Positions 43,213-54,973 are shown, counted from the stretch's first letter. The stretch: 64,000 nucleotides of DNA from Limnohabitans sp. DM1 (GCF_001269385.1 NZ_CXOO01000038.1:227-64226); one strand, 5' to 3'. Numbers and translations are program-made. Notes: generated by a model from the letters alone, not told the origin.

Positions 43213-44100
43213 TCAGTGTTCTTCTGCGGGCGCCTGTGGCAGGGCACGGTTTCTCAAGGCGGTGGCTGCAATCCCGCTGGCGATGATCAGCCCCATGCCT
43301 GCCCAGCCCATGAGGGGAATCTGGTCACCAAACAAAAACAAGCCATACAAGGCCGCGAAGACGATGCCTGAATACTGCAAGTTGGCCACCACCAAGGTGG
43401 CGCCGCTGGTGTAGGCCTTGGTCATGCTCAACTGGCCCAAGGCTGCCAGTATGCCAATGGGCAGCAACCACAAGGCTTCAGGCCAGGTCCATGCACTCGC
43501 ACCTGTAAACACGATGGCGATGGCCCCCACAAGGGTGCTGCCCATTGAGAAATAAAAAACGGTCCGAGATTCGGGTTCTCCTAAGCGACCCAGAGCGGCC
43601 ACTTGCATGTAGGCCAGGGCAGCTCCAAGCCCCGAGAGCAGCCCAATGACACCTGCAAATAACTGATTTTGTTCAATGGTCGGGCGCAAGATCATGACGA
43701 CACCGCTGAAGCCAGCGATCACGGTCAGCACGACAGGTCCTTGTTTGCTCGCGTCCTGCAAACGCCCCAAGACCAAGGTGCCACCGATCAAAAAGGCCGC
43801 AACCCATACACCACTCATGTAGTTGAGCGTCATGGCCGTGGCCAGCGGCAAATGGGCAATGGCATAAAACCAGGCTGACAAGGAGGCGACGCCAATGATG
43901 GAGCGCCAGACGTGCATCATGGGGATGGCTGTGCGCAGCGACACCTTTTGCATTTTGCACAGAGTGGCCATGAAGGCCATGCCAATCAAGCCCCTGTAGA
44001 AAACCAGCTCAAAGGTGTGAAAGTGTGTGGCCGCGAATTTGATGCACACACTCATCGATGCAAAAAACAGCGACGCAAGAATCATCCAGGAGGCTTGCAT
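43213..44100 (-). CDS. EamA/DMT-family transporter
   Basis: The product has 295 residues, with ten membrane segments as two EamA repeats: MQASWMILASLFFASMSVCI through LPLATAMTLNYMSGVWVAAF, then the second repeat from VIGLLSGLGAALAYMQVAAL. It is an inner-membrane exporter of small metabolites of unknown identity. It starts 13 bases after the Rieske oxygenase stop. Confidence 0.85.
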   Translation of the reverse strand: MQASWMILASLFFASMSVCIKFAATHFHTFELVFYRGLIGMAFMATLCKMQKVSLRTAIPMMHVWRSIIGVASLSAWFYAIAHLPLATAMTLNYMSGVWVAAFLIGGTLVLGRLQDASKQGPVVLTVIAGFSGVVMILRPTIEQNQLFAGVIGLLSGLGAALAYMQVAALGRLGEPESRTVFYFSMGSTLVGAIAIVFTGASAWTWPEALWLLPIGILAALGQLSMTKAYTSGATLVVANLQYSGIVFAALYGLFLFGDQIPLMGWAGMGLIIASGIAATALRNRALPQAPAEEH

Positions 44101-44113
44101 CGGCGCTTTCTGC

Positions 44114-45241
44114 TCAGAGGGTGTTTATCTGACGGCGGTACCACTCATGAAAGTGCTGCATGCCGTCTTCCATGGGGCTTTGGTAAGGGCCCGCTTCGTT
44201 GTCGCCTCGGGCCAGCAGGGCTTTGCGCCCAGCGTCCATGCGCTCGGCAATCTCGTCGTCCTCGACGCAAGTCTCCATGTAGGCCGCCTGCTGGGCTTCG
44301 ACAAATTCGCGCTCAAAGGCGACGATTTCTTCGGGGTAGTAAAACTCCACCATGTTGAGTGTCTTGTTCGGGCTGATCGGGTGCAGGGTGGACACCGTCA
44401 GCACATGCGGATACCACTCGACCATGATGTGCGGGTAATAGGTCAGCCAGATGGCGCCGCGCTCGGGCAGTTGGCCGTTGCGGTATTTCAGCAGCACCTC
44501 ATGCCATTTTTTGTAAGTGTCAGAACCCGGCTTGCCAAAGCCGCCCGACACGCCCACAGTCTGCACCGAATAGTGCTCTTTGAACTCCCAGCTCAGGTCG
44601 TCGCAGGTGACGAACTGGCCCAGCCCCGGGTGGAAGGGGCCGACGTGGTAGTCCTCCAGGTAAACCTCGATGAAGGTTTTCCAGTTGTAGTTGCACTCGT
44701 GCAGCTCGACCCGGTCCAGCGCGTAGCCTGAAAAATCGAGTTGTGAGCGGGGCCCCATGCCCGACAAATCGGCGTCAATGTTGCGGCCGTTGTCCTCGAA
44801 CAACAGGCCGTTCCATTCCTGCAGCTTGTAGTTGTTCAGGTTCAGGCAGGGGTCGTGCGCAAAGTGGGGTGCGCCCAACAACTGGCCGCTGGGCGAATAG
44901 GTCCAGCGGTGCAGCGGGCACACAATGTTGCCGCCTGCGCTGCCCTTTTTCTGGGTTTGCAGGTTGCCCCGGCCGCTGAGCATGATGGCTTGGCGGTGGC
45001 GGCAGACGTTGGAGACAAGCTCGACACCGCCTTGGGCGTTGCGCACCAGGGCGCGGCCTTCGGCCTCGTGGGGCAGTGCGTAATAGTCGCCCGGGTGGGG
45101 CACGGCCAGCTGGTGACCCACGTAGCGCGGGCCTTGCCGGAAGAGCGTGTTCAATTCGCGCTGAAACAGCGCCTCATCGAAATAAGTTGAAACTGGTAGT
45201 TGGCTTTCGGCCTGCTGCAGTTGAAGACTTAAATCAGACAT
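44114..45241 (-). CDS. Rieske-type aromatic-ring-hydroxylating oxygenase alpha subunit
   Basis: The product has 375 residues. The Rieske site is VCRHRQ (~77-82) with CPLHRWTYSPSG (~108-119). The mononuclear iron site lies in FIEVYLEDYHVGPFHPGLGQ (two His, bridging Asp upstream). This is the RHO alpha-subunit fold, also used in glycine-betaine and choline monooxygenases. No ferredoxin, reductase or beta subunit is adjacent, and the substrate is unknown. It is the first gene of a possible unit with the EamA transporter and sseA. Confidence 0.85.
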   Translation of the reverse strand: MSDLSLQLQQAESQLPVSTYFDEALFQRELNTLFRQGPRYVGHQLAVPHPGDYYALPHEAEGRALVRNAQGGVELVSNVCRHRQAIMLSGRGNLQTQKKGSAGGNIVCPLHRWTYSPSGQLLGAPHFAHDPCLNLNNYKLQEWNGLLFEDNGRNIDADLSGMGPRSQLDFSGYALDRVELHECNYNWKTFIEVYLEDYHVGPFHPGLGQFVTCDDLSWEFKEHYSVQTVGVSGGFGKPGSDTYKKWHEVLLKYRNGQLPERGAIWLTYYPHIMVEWYPHVLTVSTLHPISPNKTLNMVEFYYPEEIVAFEREFVEAQQAAYMETCVEDDEIAERMDAGRKALLARGDNEAGPYQSPMEDGMQHFHEWYRRQINTL

Positions 45242-45514
45242 GGGTGACCTGACCTAGAGACTCCCCCTATGAAGGGGCAGGGACAAAGCGCTGAATCCGA
45301 AGAGACTGGCGCAAAAAAATGACAGGGAACACCCTGTCGATGAACCGTTGATTGTACCCCGCAGGGGGGGGGGCTGGCTTGAGTGTTGAGTCTATAGAGT
45401 GCAAGCACGGGTGTTTTGAGGGCAGATACGCCCTTTTTTCAAAAAATGTGAGGCTTCTGGCATACATCCGTGGCCTTTGTAGCGCCTAAAATCAGATTTT
45501 TCACGGAATACCCC

Positions 45515-45766
45515 ATGCCCAAGGCTTCCCCAACAGAGACTTCAGAACTCGCACCCCCCTTGCCAGCCACTTACGAAGGTGCCTTGTCGGAGTTGGAGCA
45601 GTTGGTGATCCAATTGGAGTCTGGACAAATGCCCCTGGATCTGCTTTTGTCGGGTTACCAGCGGGGCGCTGCCTTGTTGGCCTTTTGCCGTGACAAACTC
45701 CAGGCCGTGGAAGACCAGATCAAAGTGTTGGACGGCGTGCAACTCAAACCCTGGAATGGCACATGA
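45515..45766 (+). CDS. xseB: Exodeoxyribonuclease VII small subunit
   Basis: The product has 83 residues from the ATG at 45515 ([16 protein letters not shown]). The signature is [40 protein letters not shown]. It forms the DNA-binding part of ExoVII. The xseB-ispA-dxs order is conserved in proteobacteria, and it overlaps ispA by 4 bases. Confidence 0.95.
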   Translation: MPKASPTETSELAPPLPATYEGALSELEQLVIQLESGQMPLDLLLSGYQRGAALLAFCRDKLQAVEDQIKVLDGVQLKPWNGT

Positions 45767-46671
45767 ACGAGGCATTGGATTTCAAGGCTTGGATGCAAGC
45801 CCACTTGGACCGCGTTGAAGATGCCTTGTCTCAATGGGTGGACGCTCAGGCCCCGGGGGAGTTGGGCCAGGCTATGCGCTATGCCGTTCTGGATGGTGGC
45901 AAACGTCTTCGCCCCCTGCTGGTGCTTGCTGCGGCCGAGGCGGTGGGTGCACCCACTGACAGTCAAGCAGCCCTGCGTGCGGCCTGCGCGCTGGAGCTGA
46001 TCCATGCCTATTCGCTGGTGCACGACGACATGCCTTGCATGGACAACGACGTGCTCAGGCGCGGCAAACCCACAGTGCATGTGCAGTTTGGCCAGGCGCA
46101 GGCTTTACTGGCTGGGGATGCGCTGCAAGCCTTGGCGTTTGAATTTTTGACGCCCCCCATCACCGATGTGCCCGCCGCAGTGCAAGCGGCGTGTGTGGGT
46201 TTGCTGGCGCGTGCCAGCGGTTACTTTGGCATGGCCGGCGGACAGGCGATTGACTTGGCCAGCGTGGGCCATCGCCTGGATGAAGCGCAGTTGCGCCAGA
46301 TGCACCGCCTCAAAACCGGCGCGCTCTTGTTGTGCGGTGTGCAGATGGGGGCAGCCTGTGGTCCGGCGCTATCACATGAGACATCGGCCGCCTTGAGCCG
46401 ATTCGGAGAAGTTTTGGGCCTGGCGTTTCAGGTGGTGGATGACATTTTGGATGTCACCACCGACTCTGCCACCCTTGGCAAAACAGCGGGCAAAGACGCC
46501 GCTGCCGACAAACCCACATACGTGGCGCTGATGGGCCTGGCGCCTGCACAGCGCCTGGCCGATCAATTGGCCGAGGAGGCCGCGCAAGCCTTGCTGGACA
46601 GTGGCTTGCCCTCTGACCGCCTGATGCCCTTGCGCGCCTTGGCCGCCATGGTGGTACAACGCACCCATTAA
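45763..46671 (+). CDS. ispA: Farnesyl diphosphate synthase
   Basis: The product has 302 residues. The first aspartate-rich motif is [20 protein letters not shown] and the second is [20 protein letters not shown]. Leading residues [17 protein letters not shown] bind diphosphate. It condenses DMAPP/GPP with IPP. It is coupled to xseB and leads into dxs by 3 bases. Confidence 0.95.
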   Translation: MNEALDFKAWMQAHLDRVEDALSQWVDAQAPGELGQAMRYAVLDGGKRLRPLLVLAAAEAVGAPTDSQAALRAACALELIHAYSLVHDDMPCMDNDVLRRGKPTVHVQFGQAQALLAGDALQALAFEFLTPPITDVPAAVQAACVGLLARASGYFGMAGGQAIDLASVGHRLDEAQLRQMHRLKTGALLLCGVQMGAACGPALSHETSAALSRFGEVLGLAFQVVDDILDVTTDSATLGKTAGKDAAADKPTYVALMGLAPAQRLADQLAEEAAQALLDSGLPSDRLMPLRALAAMVVQRTH

Positions 46672-46674
46672 GTC

Positions 46675-48519
46675 ATGACATCAATCCTCCACTCCATCCA
46701 ATCCCCCGCTGACTTGCGCCATTTGGCACGCTCGGACTTGCCGCGCCTGGCCGACGAGCTGCGGCACTGTGTGCTCGACAATGTCTCCAAAACCGGCGGT
46801 CACCTGAGTTCCAACCTGGGCACGGTGGAGTTGACGGTGGCTTTGCACTACGTCTTCAACACCCCCGAAGACCGCATCGTCTGGGACGTGGGGCACCAGA
46901 CCTACCCGCACAAAATCCTCACGGGCCGCCGAGAACGCATGCCCACGCTGCGCCAGTTTGGCGGTTTGTCGGGATTTCCGCGCCGCGATGAGAGCGAATA
47001 CGACACCTTTGGCACGGCGCACTCGTCCACCAGCATCTCGGCCGCTTTAGGCATGGCCGTGGCGGCCCGCCAAAAAGGCGAGTCACGCCATTCGATTGCC
47101 GTGATCGGCGACGGGGCCATGACCGCTGGCATGGCCTTTGAGGCCCTGAACAATGCAGGGGTGGAAGACTGCAAACTGCTGGTCATCCTGAACGACAACG
47201 ACATGTCGATCAGCCCACCCGTGGGGGCGCTCAACCGCTACTTGGCACAGCTCATGAGCGGGCGTTTTTATTCGGCGGCCAAGGCAGGTGCCAAAAATGT
47301 GCTCAAAAACGCGCCCCCCCTGTTTGAGCTGGCCAAGCGCCTGGAAGAACACGCCAAAGGCATGGTCGTACCCGCCACGCTGTTTGAGAAATTCGGCTTC
47401 AACTACATCGGCCCGATTGACGGTCACGACCTGGATTCGCTGATCCCGACGCTGGAGAACATCAAACACCTGGAAGGCCCGCAGTTCTTGCATGTGGTCA
47501 CCAAAAAGGGCCAAGGTTACGAGAAGGCCGAGGCCGATCCGGTGGCCTATCACGGCCCCGGCAAGTTCGACCCAAGTGTTGGCCTGGTGCCTGCGGCCAC
47601 GCCCGCCAAAACCACCTTCACCCAGGTGTTTGGGCAGTGGCTGTGCGACATGGCCGAGAAAGACATGCGCCTGGTCGGCATCACGCCCGCCATGCGCGAG
47701 GGCTCGGGCATGGTGGCATTCCACCAGCGTTTTCCCAAGCGCTATTACGACGTGGGCATCGCCGAGCAGCACGCCGTGACCTTTGCCGCGGGCATGGCCT
47801 GCGAAGGCCTGAAACCCGTGGTGGCCATCTACTCGACCTTTTTGCAGCGGGGTTACGACCAGCTGATCCACGACGTGGCGCTGCAAAACCTGCCCGTGGT
47901 GTTCGCCTTGGACCGTGCCGGTTTGGTGGGGGCCGATGGTGCCACCCACGCGGGGGCTTATGACATTGCCTACATCCGCTGCATCCCCAACATGAGTCTG
48001 GCCTGCCCGGCCGACGAGCGCGAATGCCGCCAGCTGCTGAGCACCGCTTACGCGCAGAACCACCCGGTGGCCGTGCGGTACCCACGCGGTGCGGGCGTGG
48101 GGGCCGAGCCCGGACGAGATCTGGACACCTTGCCTTTTGGCAAAGGCGAAGTGCGCCGCCAAGGCGAAAAACTGGCCATCTTGGCCTTTGGCACTTTGTT
48201 GGCGCCCGCATTGCAGGCCGCTGAAAAGCTCAACGCCACGGTGGTCAACATGCGCTGGGTCAAACCGCTGGATGTGGATTTGCTGGCCCAAATCGCCCAA
48301 ACCCATGAGCGCCTGGTGACGGTGGAAGAGGGCTGCATCATGGGCGGTGCGGGCAGCGCGGTAGGTGAAGCCCTGCAGACCTTGCAGATCAACCGACCCG
48401 TTTTGCACCTGGGCTTGCCCGACGAATTTATTGAGCATGGCGACCCGGCCAAGCTGTTGGCTTTGCAGGGGTTGGATGCGGCCGGCATCGAGGCGTCGAT
48501 TCGGCAGCGCTGGCTTTGA
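46675..48519 (+). CDS. dxs: 1-deoxy-D-xylulose-5-phosphate synthase
   Basis: The product has 614 residues, full length. The thiamine diphosphate site is [20 protein letters not shown], with [20 protein letters not shown] before it. The transketolase-type centre is [20 protein letters not shown], and the C-terminal part begins [18 protein letters not shown]. It makes DXP from pyruvate and glyceraldehyde 3-phosphate, the first step of the MEP isoprenoid pathway. Confidence 0.97.
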   Translation: MTSILHSIQSPADLRHLARSDLPRLADELRHCVLDNVSKTGGHLSSNLGTVELTVALHYVFNTPEDRIVWDVGHQTYPHKILTGRRERMPTLRQFGGLSGFPRRDESEYDTFGTAHSSTSISAALGMAVAARQKGESRHSIAVIGDGAMTAGMAFEALNNAGVEDCKLLVILNDNDMSISPPVGALNRYLAQLMSGRFYSAAKAGAKNVLKNAPPLFELAKRLEEHAKGMVVPATLFEKFGFNYIGPIDGHDLDSLIPTLENIKHLEGPQFLHVVTKKGQGYEKAEADPVAYHGPGKFDPSVGLVPAATPAKTTFTQVFGQWLCDMAEKDMRLVGITPAMREGSGMVAFHQRFPKRYYDVGIAEQHAVTFAAGMACEGLKPVVAIYSTFLQRGYDQLIHDVALQNLPVVFALDRAGLVGADGATHAGAYDIAYIRCIPNMSLACPADERECRQLLSTAYAQNHPVAVRYPRGAGVGAEPGRDLDTLPFGKGEVRRQGEKLAILAFGTLLAPALQAAEKLNATVVNMRWVKPLDVDLLAQIAQTHERLVTVEEGCIMGGAGSAVGEALQTLQINRPVLHLGLPDEFIEHGDPAKLLALQGLDAAGIEASIRQRWL

Positions 48520-48701
48520 GCCCATCACAGGTCAGTCTCGTTTTTATGAGATTGGCGGTATTGCTAAAGCCCTTTCAATTTAATGATTTAAAAAAGGGTA
48601 AACCCCCACGGTTTTGAGCCTTGGGGCTTTCTACAATACGCCCTGCTTTGTCAAGCGACCCCTTACAAGCGGGTTTGAGTATTCATCACAAGGAGTTCCT
48701 C

Positions 48702-49781
48702 ATGGATCGTCGTTCCGTCATTAAAAACGCCGGCATTGTTGGCGTTTTGGCTGCTGGTGCTGCACCTGCTGTCCAAGCGCAGACCGCCATTCGCTGGCGT
48801 CTTGCCTCCAGCTTCCCCAAGGCCTTGGACACCATTTTTGGTGCTGCCGAAGTTTTTGCTGAAAAAGTCAATGCCATGTCTGGCGGCAAGTTTGTCGTCA
48901 CCGTGCACGCTGCTGGCGAATTGATGCCCGCTTTCGGTGTGGTGGACGGTGTTCAGCAAGGCACAGTCGAGGCTGCTCACACAGCCCCTTACTACTTCTT
49001 TGGCAAGGACGACACCTTCGCCTTGGGCACAGCCATTCCTTTTGGTTTGAACAGCCGACAGCTCACCTCTTGGTACTACGACGGCAATGGCATGAAACTG
49101 TTCCGCGAGTTCTACGACAAGTACAACATCGTGAATTTCCCCGGTGGTAACACAGGTGCCCAAATGGGTGGCTGGTACCGCAAGGAAATCAAGACCCTGG
49201 CGGACATCAAGGGTTTGAAATTCCGCGTGGGCGGTTTCGCAGGCAAGGTCTTGACCCGAATGGGCGCTGTGCCCCAAAACATCCCCGGTGGCGAGATTTA
49301 CCAAGCTTTGGAAAAGGGCACGATCGACGCCGTGGAGTGGGTGGGTCCTTACGACGACGAGAAGCTCGGTTTCCAAAAAGTGGTCAAGAATTACTACTAT
49401 CCAGGTTTTTGGGAAGGTGGCGCTCAGCTGGATTTCTACATCAACAAGGCCGCTTTCAACGCCCTGTCCAAAGAGAACCAGGCCATTGTGGAAGCTGCTG
49501 CGTCTTACGCTCACACCGAAATGCAAGCGCGTTACGACAATCGTAACCCTGCGGCCCTCAAGCGCTTGGTGGCCGGTGGTGTCAAGCTCAAGCCTTTCCC
49601 CAAGGTGGTGATGGACGAGGCTTTCAAGCAGTCCATGGCCCTGTACGAAGAGCTGCGCCAGTCCAACCCGAACTGGAAGAAGATTTACGACGACTACTCG
49701 GCTTTCCGCAAGGACCAGAACCAGTGGTTCCGTTTCACGGAAGCCACGTTCGATCGCTACATGCAATCGGCCAAGCTGTAA
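48702..49781 (+). CDS. dctP: TRAP transporter substrate-binding protein (TakP/DctP type)
   Basis: The start chosen is the ATG at 48702, with AAGGAG nine bases upstream. The product has 359 residues with a Tat-like leader MDRRSVIKNAGIVGVLAAGA and cleavage near VQAQT. Family residues are WRLASSFPKALDTIFGAAEV, YYFFGKDDTFALGTAIPFGL, GLKFRVGGFAGKVLTRMGAV and EWVGPYDDEKLGF. This is the TakP-like group that binds alpha-keto acids and other monocarboxylates. Its membrane partners are encoded 2.7 kb downstream, beyond an IS and a regulator. Confidence 0.85.
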   Translation: MDRRSVIKNAGIVGVLAAGAAPAVQAQTAIRWRLASSFPKALDTIFGAAEVFAEKVNAMSGGKFVVTVHAAGELMPAFGVVDGVQQGTVEAAHTAPYYFFGKDDTFALGTAIPFGLNSRQLTSWYYDGNGMKLFREFYDKYNIVNFPGGNTGAQMGGWYRKEIKTLADIKGLKFRVGGFAGKVLTRMGAVPQNIPGGEIYQALEKGTIDAVEWVGPYDDEKLGFQKVVKNYYYPGFWEGGAQLDFYINKAAFNALSKENQAIVEAAASYAHTEMQARYDNRNPAALKRLVAGGVKLKPFPKVVMDEAFKQSMALYEELRQSNPNWKKIYDDYSAFRKDQNQWFRFTEATFDRYMQSAKL

Positions 49782-49799
49782 TCTGCGGGCGCGATCGAA

Positions 49800-49817
49800 T
49801 AAAAGAGGCCCTTCGGG
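49800..49817 (+). terminator. dctP terminator, split by IS insertion
   Basis: The left arm AAAAGAGGCCC ends in the 8-base target CCTTCGGG. The matching right arm (GGGGCCTTTTT) now lies at 51221-51231 beyond the IS. Joined, they form a classic GGCC-TTCG-type hairpin with a T-run. Confidence 0.8.
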
Positions 49818-49855
49818 GTAATGCCAGTCAGTTAAGAGCTGACCGGTTTTAATTT

Positions 49856-49891
49856 AAAAAGGGAACCCTGTTCAAACACGGTTCCCTTTTT
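49856..49891 (+). terminator. Hairpin just ahead of the IS4 transposase start
   Basis: AAAAAGGGAACC and GGTTCCCTTTTT are perfect 12-bp inverses with a 12-base loop, ending two bases before the transposase ATG at 49893. It has the form of an intrinsic terminator and would also hide the ribosome-binding region in RNA that reads in from outside. Such structures protect IS10/IS50-like elements from activation by outside transcription. Confidence 0.75.
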
Positions 49892-49892
49892 C

Positions 49893-51200
49893 ATGAGCTG
49901 GCTGCAAAACGATCTTTCCCAAACACTTCAACGCACCCCCCAGCGGCTGGATCAACTCAGCAGCCTTATCGACCCTCAGTGGATTACCCAAGTCCTGAGC
50001 ACCACAGGCAAAGCCTCCATACGACGACGCAAGCTGCCTGCCGAACACGTTATTTGGCTGGTCATCGGATTGGCTCTTTTTCGCAATCAGCCCATCTGGG
50101 ACGTGGCCAGGCAGCTGCAATTGACGTTGCACAATCAACCCTTAAGCGTGCCCAGCGCTGCCGTTGACGGACGTCAGCGTTTGGGCGAAGAGCCTTTGGC
50201 ACATTTGTTTCGCCTGCTTTGTCAGGGGTGGACAGCCTGCGAGTGCGTCTGTCAGCGCGTGCTGGGCCTGCGCCTTCTGGCCGTTGATGGCGTTGTCTGG
50301 GCGACACCCGATACCCCAGACAACCGTTTGGCCTTGGGCAGCAGCAGCAATCAACATGGCTCGGGTGGGTGGCCTCAAATTCGAGCAGTCTGCCTGATGG
50401 ATACGTACAGTCATGAGTTGCTCGATGCACGCATGGGCGCCATGAGTCAGGGCGAGCTGACGCTGGCAGCAGATTTACAAAACATCGATCAGTCCCTGAC
50501 CGTGTTTGATCGGGCCTACTTCTCGGCAGCCTTTTTGCTCAACTGGCAGTCGCAGGGACAAGACAGGCACTGGCTGATGCGAGCCAAAGACAACTTGCGC
50601 CACGAAGTTATCGTCCAATACGATGAGCATGACTGTTTGGTCAGCATGCCAGTGTCGCCGACTGCCAGAAAGATCGATCCGCAATTGCCAAGCCATTGGC
50701 AAGCCCGTTTGATTGAGGTGCAGCTGGGTGGGCGCAAGCGCCGGTTCATCACATCGCTGACGGATGCGAGTCGCTATCCGGCCAAAGAACTGGCCAAGCT
50801 GTACATGCAGCGCTGGGAGATTGAGTTGGGATTTCGGGAGATCAAGCACTCATTGCAAAGTTCGCAATGGACACTGCGCAGCAAACAGCCGCAGCTGGTG
50901 CGACAGGAGCTGTGGGGCGTACTGATTGCATATACGTTGTTGCGCAGACTGATGCGCCAGATGGCTGCACACGTGAAGGTGGAGCCATTGCGTATGGGCT
51001 TTCACGTTGCGAGTATGGCCATCATTGATCTGTTGCGTTTTGCGCCACTGGAGTCGGCTGGGACGGTGCCCAAACGGTTGCAGCTGTTGTTTGACCAGGC
51101 ACATTTATTTGTTTTGCCGCCAAGGCGTAAACGTTCATACCCTCGGGTTGTAAAAACAAAGGCAGCCAAATACCCAGCAAAAATGCCAGTCAGCTCTTAA
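49893..51200 (+). CDS. IS4 family transposase
   Basis: The product has 435 residues with an intact frame. The DDE core shows as LLAVDGVVWATPDTP (first Asp), TVFDRAYFSAAFLLNW (second Asp, in the Y2-like stretch) and YMQRWEIELGFREIKHSLQS, which is the IS4 YREK-type signature with the catalytic Glu. An N-terminal IS4-type domain (residues 1-120) is present. No ribosome site is visible other than sequence held in the preceding hairpin. Confidence 0.92.
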   Translation: MSWLQNDLSQTLQRTPQRLDQLSSLIDPQWITQVLSTTGKASIRRRKLPAEHVIWLVIGLALFRNQPIWDVARQLQLTLHNQPLSVPSAAVDGRQRLGEEPLAHLFRLLCQGWTACECVCQRVLGLRLLAVDGVVWATPDTPDNRLALGSSSNQHGSGGWPQIRAVCLMDTYSHELLDARMGAMSQGELTLAADLQNIDQSLTVFDRAYFSAAFLLNWQSQGQDRHWLMRAKDNLRHEVIVQYDEHDCLVSMPVSPTARKIDPQLPSHWQARLIEVQLGGRKRRFITSLTDASRYPAKELAKLYMQRWEIELGFREIKHSLQSSQWTLRSKQPQLVRQELWGVLIAYTLLRRLMRQMAAHVKVEPLRMGFHVASMAIIDLLRFAPLESAGTVPKRLQLLFDQAHLFVLPPRRKRSYPRVVKTKAAKYPAKMPVSS

Positions 51201-51276
51201 CTGACTGGCATTACCCTTCGGGGCCTTTTTCCATGAGTTTCTCAAATGGGTCGTGTCGTGGTGCAAACTCGCCACC

Positions 51277-52401
51277 ATGCAACACATCGAGCTTTCTTAC
51301 AAATGGGCATCCCTGGGCGCTGAACTGGTGCGCAACCGCCAAAGTCCGCTGCGCAACCCGCTCATGGACTTGTTGCAGGCGGTGCGCGATGCCGGCTCGA
51401 TTGGCGGGGCCGCCAAGGCCATGGGCTTGTCTTACCGCCACGTCTGGGGTGAACTCAAGCGCTGGGAGCAAAGTTTGGGTCAGGCCCTGATTTTTTGGGA
51501 AAAGGGCCAGGCGGCCAGACTCACCGGTTTTGCCGACAAGTTGCTCTGGGCAGAGCGCCAGGCGCAGGCTCGGCTATTGCCGCAAATCAGTGCCTTGCAT
51601 GCCGACCTGGAAAGAACATTTGCGGTGGCATTTGACCCCGCCCACTTGGCCCTGCCGGTGTTTGCCAGCCATGACGCGGCAATGGACCTGCTGCGCGAAG
51701 AGGCCGCATCCCAAGCGTTGCATTTGGACCTGCGGTTTTGTGGCAGCGTGGATGCGATTCGCGCTTTGAACGAGGGGCGATGCCATGTGGCCGGTTTTCA
51801 TGCCCCTTGGCAACCCGACGCCGAGTCCTTGGTCGCCCGCACCTACAAGCCCTTGCTCAAAACGGGTCAGCACAAATTGATCGGTTTTGCCCAGCGCTCG
51901 CAAGGGCTGATGGTCGCCAAGGGGAACCCCCTGGGCTTGCGGGATTGGGCCGATCTGTACCAAGCGGGTGTGCGCTTTGTCAACCGCAGCAGCGGAACCG
52001 GTACCCGTTTGTTGCTGGACCAGTGTTTGGAAGAAAGAGGCTTATTGCCCACGGCGCTCAGTGGCTATGCGCAGGAGGAAAACTCACACGCTGCCGTGGC
52101 CGCGCGCATCGCGTCGGGTCAGGCCGATGTGGGGCTGGGCATCGCCCACGCCGCCCATGTCCATGGCCTCGATTTTGTGCCTCTGCACCAGGAGCATTAT
52201 TGGCTGGTGTGCTTGGCCTCGGCGCTCGATACCCCGCCCGTCTTGCAATTGCGGCGTTTGCTGAGCAGTTCAGCCTGGCAAGCCAAGCTGCAGGGCCTGG
52301 GCGGCTACAGCCCGACACTCCAAACCGGCCAGGTGCAATCCTTGCGCAGCATGCTTCCTTGGTGGCAATTCAGGTCTTCAAGGCCCCACTCAGGCGCTTG
52401 A
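51277..52401 (+). CDS. ModE-like HTH regulator with periplasmic-binding-like effector domain
   Basis: The product has 374 residues from the ATG at 51277. The N-terminal ~110 residues form a ModE/LysR-type winged helix (NPLMDLLQAVRDAGSIGGAA, KAMGLSYRHVWGELKRWEQS). The rest is a PBP-like domain (LALPVFASHDAAMDLLREEA, NRSSGTGTRLLLDQCLEERG, ASGQADVGLGIAHAA) of the kind linked to molybdate or tungstate and MoeA-type proteins. No TOBE domain is seen. It probably senses molybdate, tungstate or a related ligand. It lies 2.7 kb from the tungstate transporter genes, between parts of the TRAP system. Confidence 0.75.
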   Translation: MQHIELSYKWASLGAELVRNRQSPLRNPLMDLLQAVRDAGSIGGAAKAMGLSYRHVWGELKRWEQSLGQALIFWEKGQAARLTGFADKLLWAERQAQARLLPQISALHADLERTFAVAFDPAHLALPVFASHDAAMDLLREEAASQALHLDLRFCGSVDAIRALNEGRCHVAGFHAPWQPDAESLVARTYKPLLKTGQHKLIGFAQRSQGLMVAKGNPLGLRDWADLYQAGVRFVNRSSGTGTRLLLDQCLEERGLLPTALSGYAQEENSHAAVAARIASGQADVGLGIAHAAHVHGLDFVPLHQEHYWLVCLASALDTPPVLQLRRLLSSSAWQAKLQGLGGYSPTLQTGQVQSLRSMLPWWQFRSSRPHSGA

Positions 52402-52531
52402 ATCGTATCTGCCCAAAGGTTTGAAAGGCTTTCAAGCCGAGCGCCGAAAATATCAACTCGGGTTTTCGGGGGCTTGATTCGGGAACGCGCCAACACAGAA
52501 TTACAATCGCGCCAGTTTTGCAGGAGGCTAA

Positions 52532-53130
52532 ATGTCTTTTTTATTGAAAATATCATCCGGCATTGACCGTTTGAACGAGTCCGTGGGCAAATGCACCACT
52601 TGGATGATTTTGATCGTGACCCTCATCAGTGCAGGCAATGCCATCGTTCGCAAGGCTTTCAATGTGAGTTCGAACGGGCTGCTGGAGATCCAGTGGTACT
52701 TGTTTGCTGGCGTTTTCTTGTTAGGCGCAGGTTACGGTTTGCTGAGAAATTCCCATGTGCGGATTGACTTTATTTCGGCCATGTTGACGGCGCGTGCCCG
52801 CAACTGGATCGATGTGGGGGGCATCTTGCTGGCCCTGTTTCCGTTTTGTTTCATGTGCATTTACCTCTCATGGCCTTTGTTCATTCAGGCATACAACACG
52901 GGAGAGATGTCTTCTAACGCGGGCGGCCTGATTCGGTGGCCTGTTTATGCTTTGGTGCCGCTCGGTTTTGGATTGCTCTTGCTTCAAGGTGTGTCGGAGT
53001 TGATCAAGCGCTTGTCGTTTTTAACCGGGGCCGGAGAAGACCCTTTGTCTTCCGAAAGCACCATGTCAGACGAAGAAAAAGAAATGCTGGAACTTGAAAA
53101 AATCGCGCAACAAGCGCAGGGAGCACGTTG

Positions 53131-53131
<1 letters not shown>
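52532..53131 (+). CDS. dctQ: TRAP transporter small permease
   Basis: The product has 199 residues with AGGAGG eight bases before the ATG. Four membrane segments are typical of DctQ, with LLEIQWYLFAGVFLLGAGYG and RNSHVRIDFISAML. The acidic tail (TMSDEEKEMLELEKIA) is unusual. Its stop overlaps the dctM start (TGATG). Confidence 0.85.
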
Positions 53132-54930
<1,799 letters not shown>

Positions 54931-54948
54931 ATTCCTGTCGCCCCACGA

Positions 54949-54973
54949 AGAGCCCGGTTCGCCGGGCTTTTTT
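54949..54973 (+). terminator. Terminator after dctM
   Basis: AGCCCGG (54951-54957) pairs with CCGGGCT (54962-54968), followed by a T-run. It separates the TRAP genes from tupBCA. Confidence 0.85.

Larger units (their letters stand above)
49818..51215 (+). mobile_element. IS4-family insertion sequence inside a terminator
   Basis: The element is 1,398 bp with perfect 26-bp inverted repeats at 49818-49843 and 51190-51215 (both read inward from GTAATGCCAGTCAGTT). An exact 8-bp target duplication, CCTTCGGG, lies at 49810-49817 and 51216-51223. The intact ends and duplication indicate a recent single insertion in the hairpin loop of the dctP terminator. The transposase stop lies in the right repeat. 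Confidence 0.9.

Noticed and set aside
47083..48528. 481-residue open frame antisense to dxs
   Set aside because: Composition is typical of antisense shadows (His, Gln, Gly rich) and dxs is unmistakable on the other strand.
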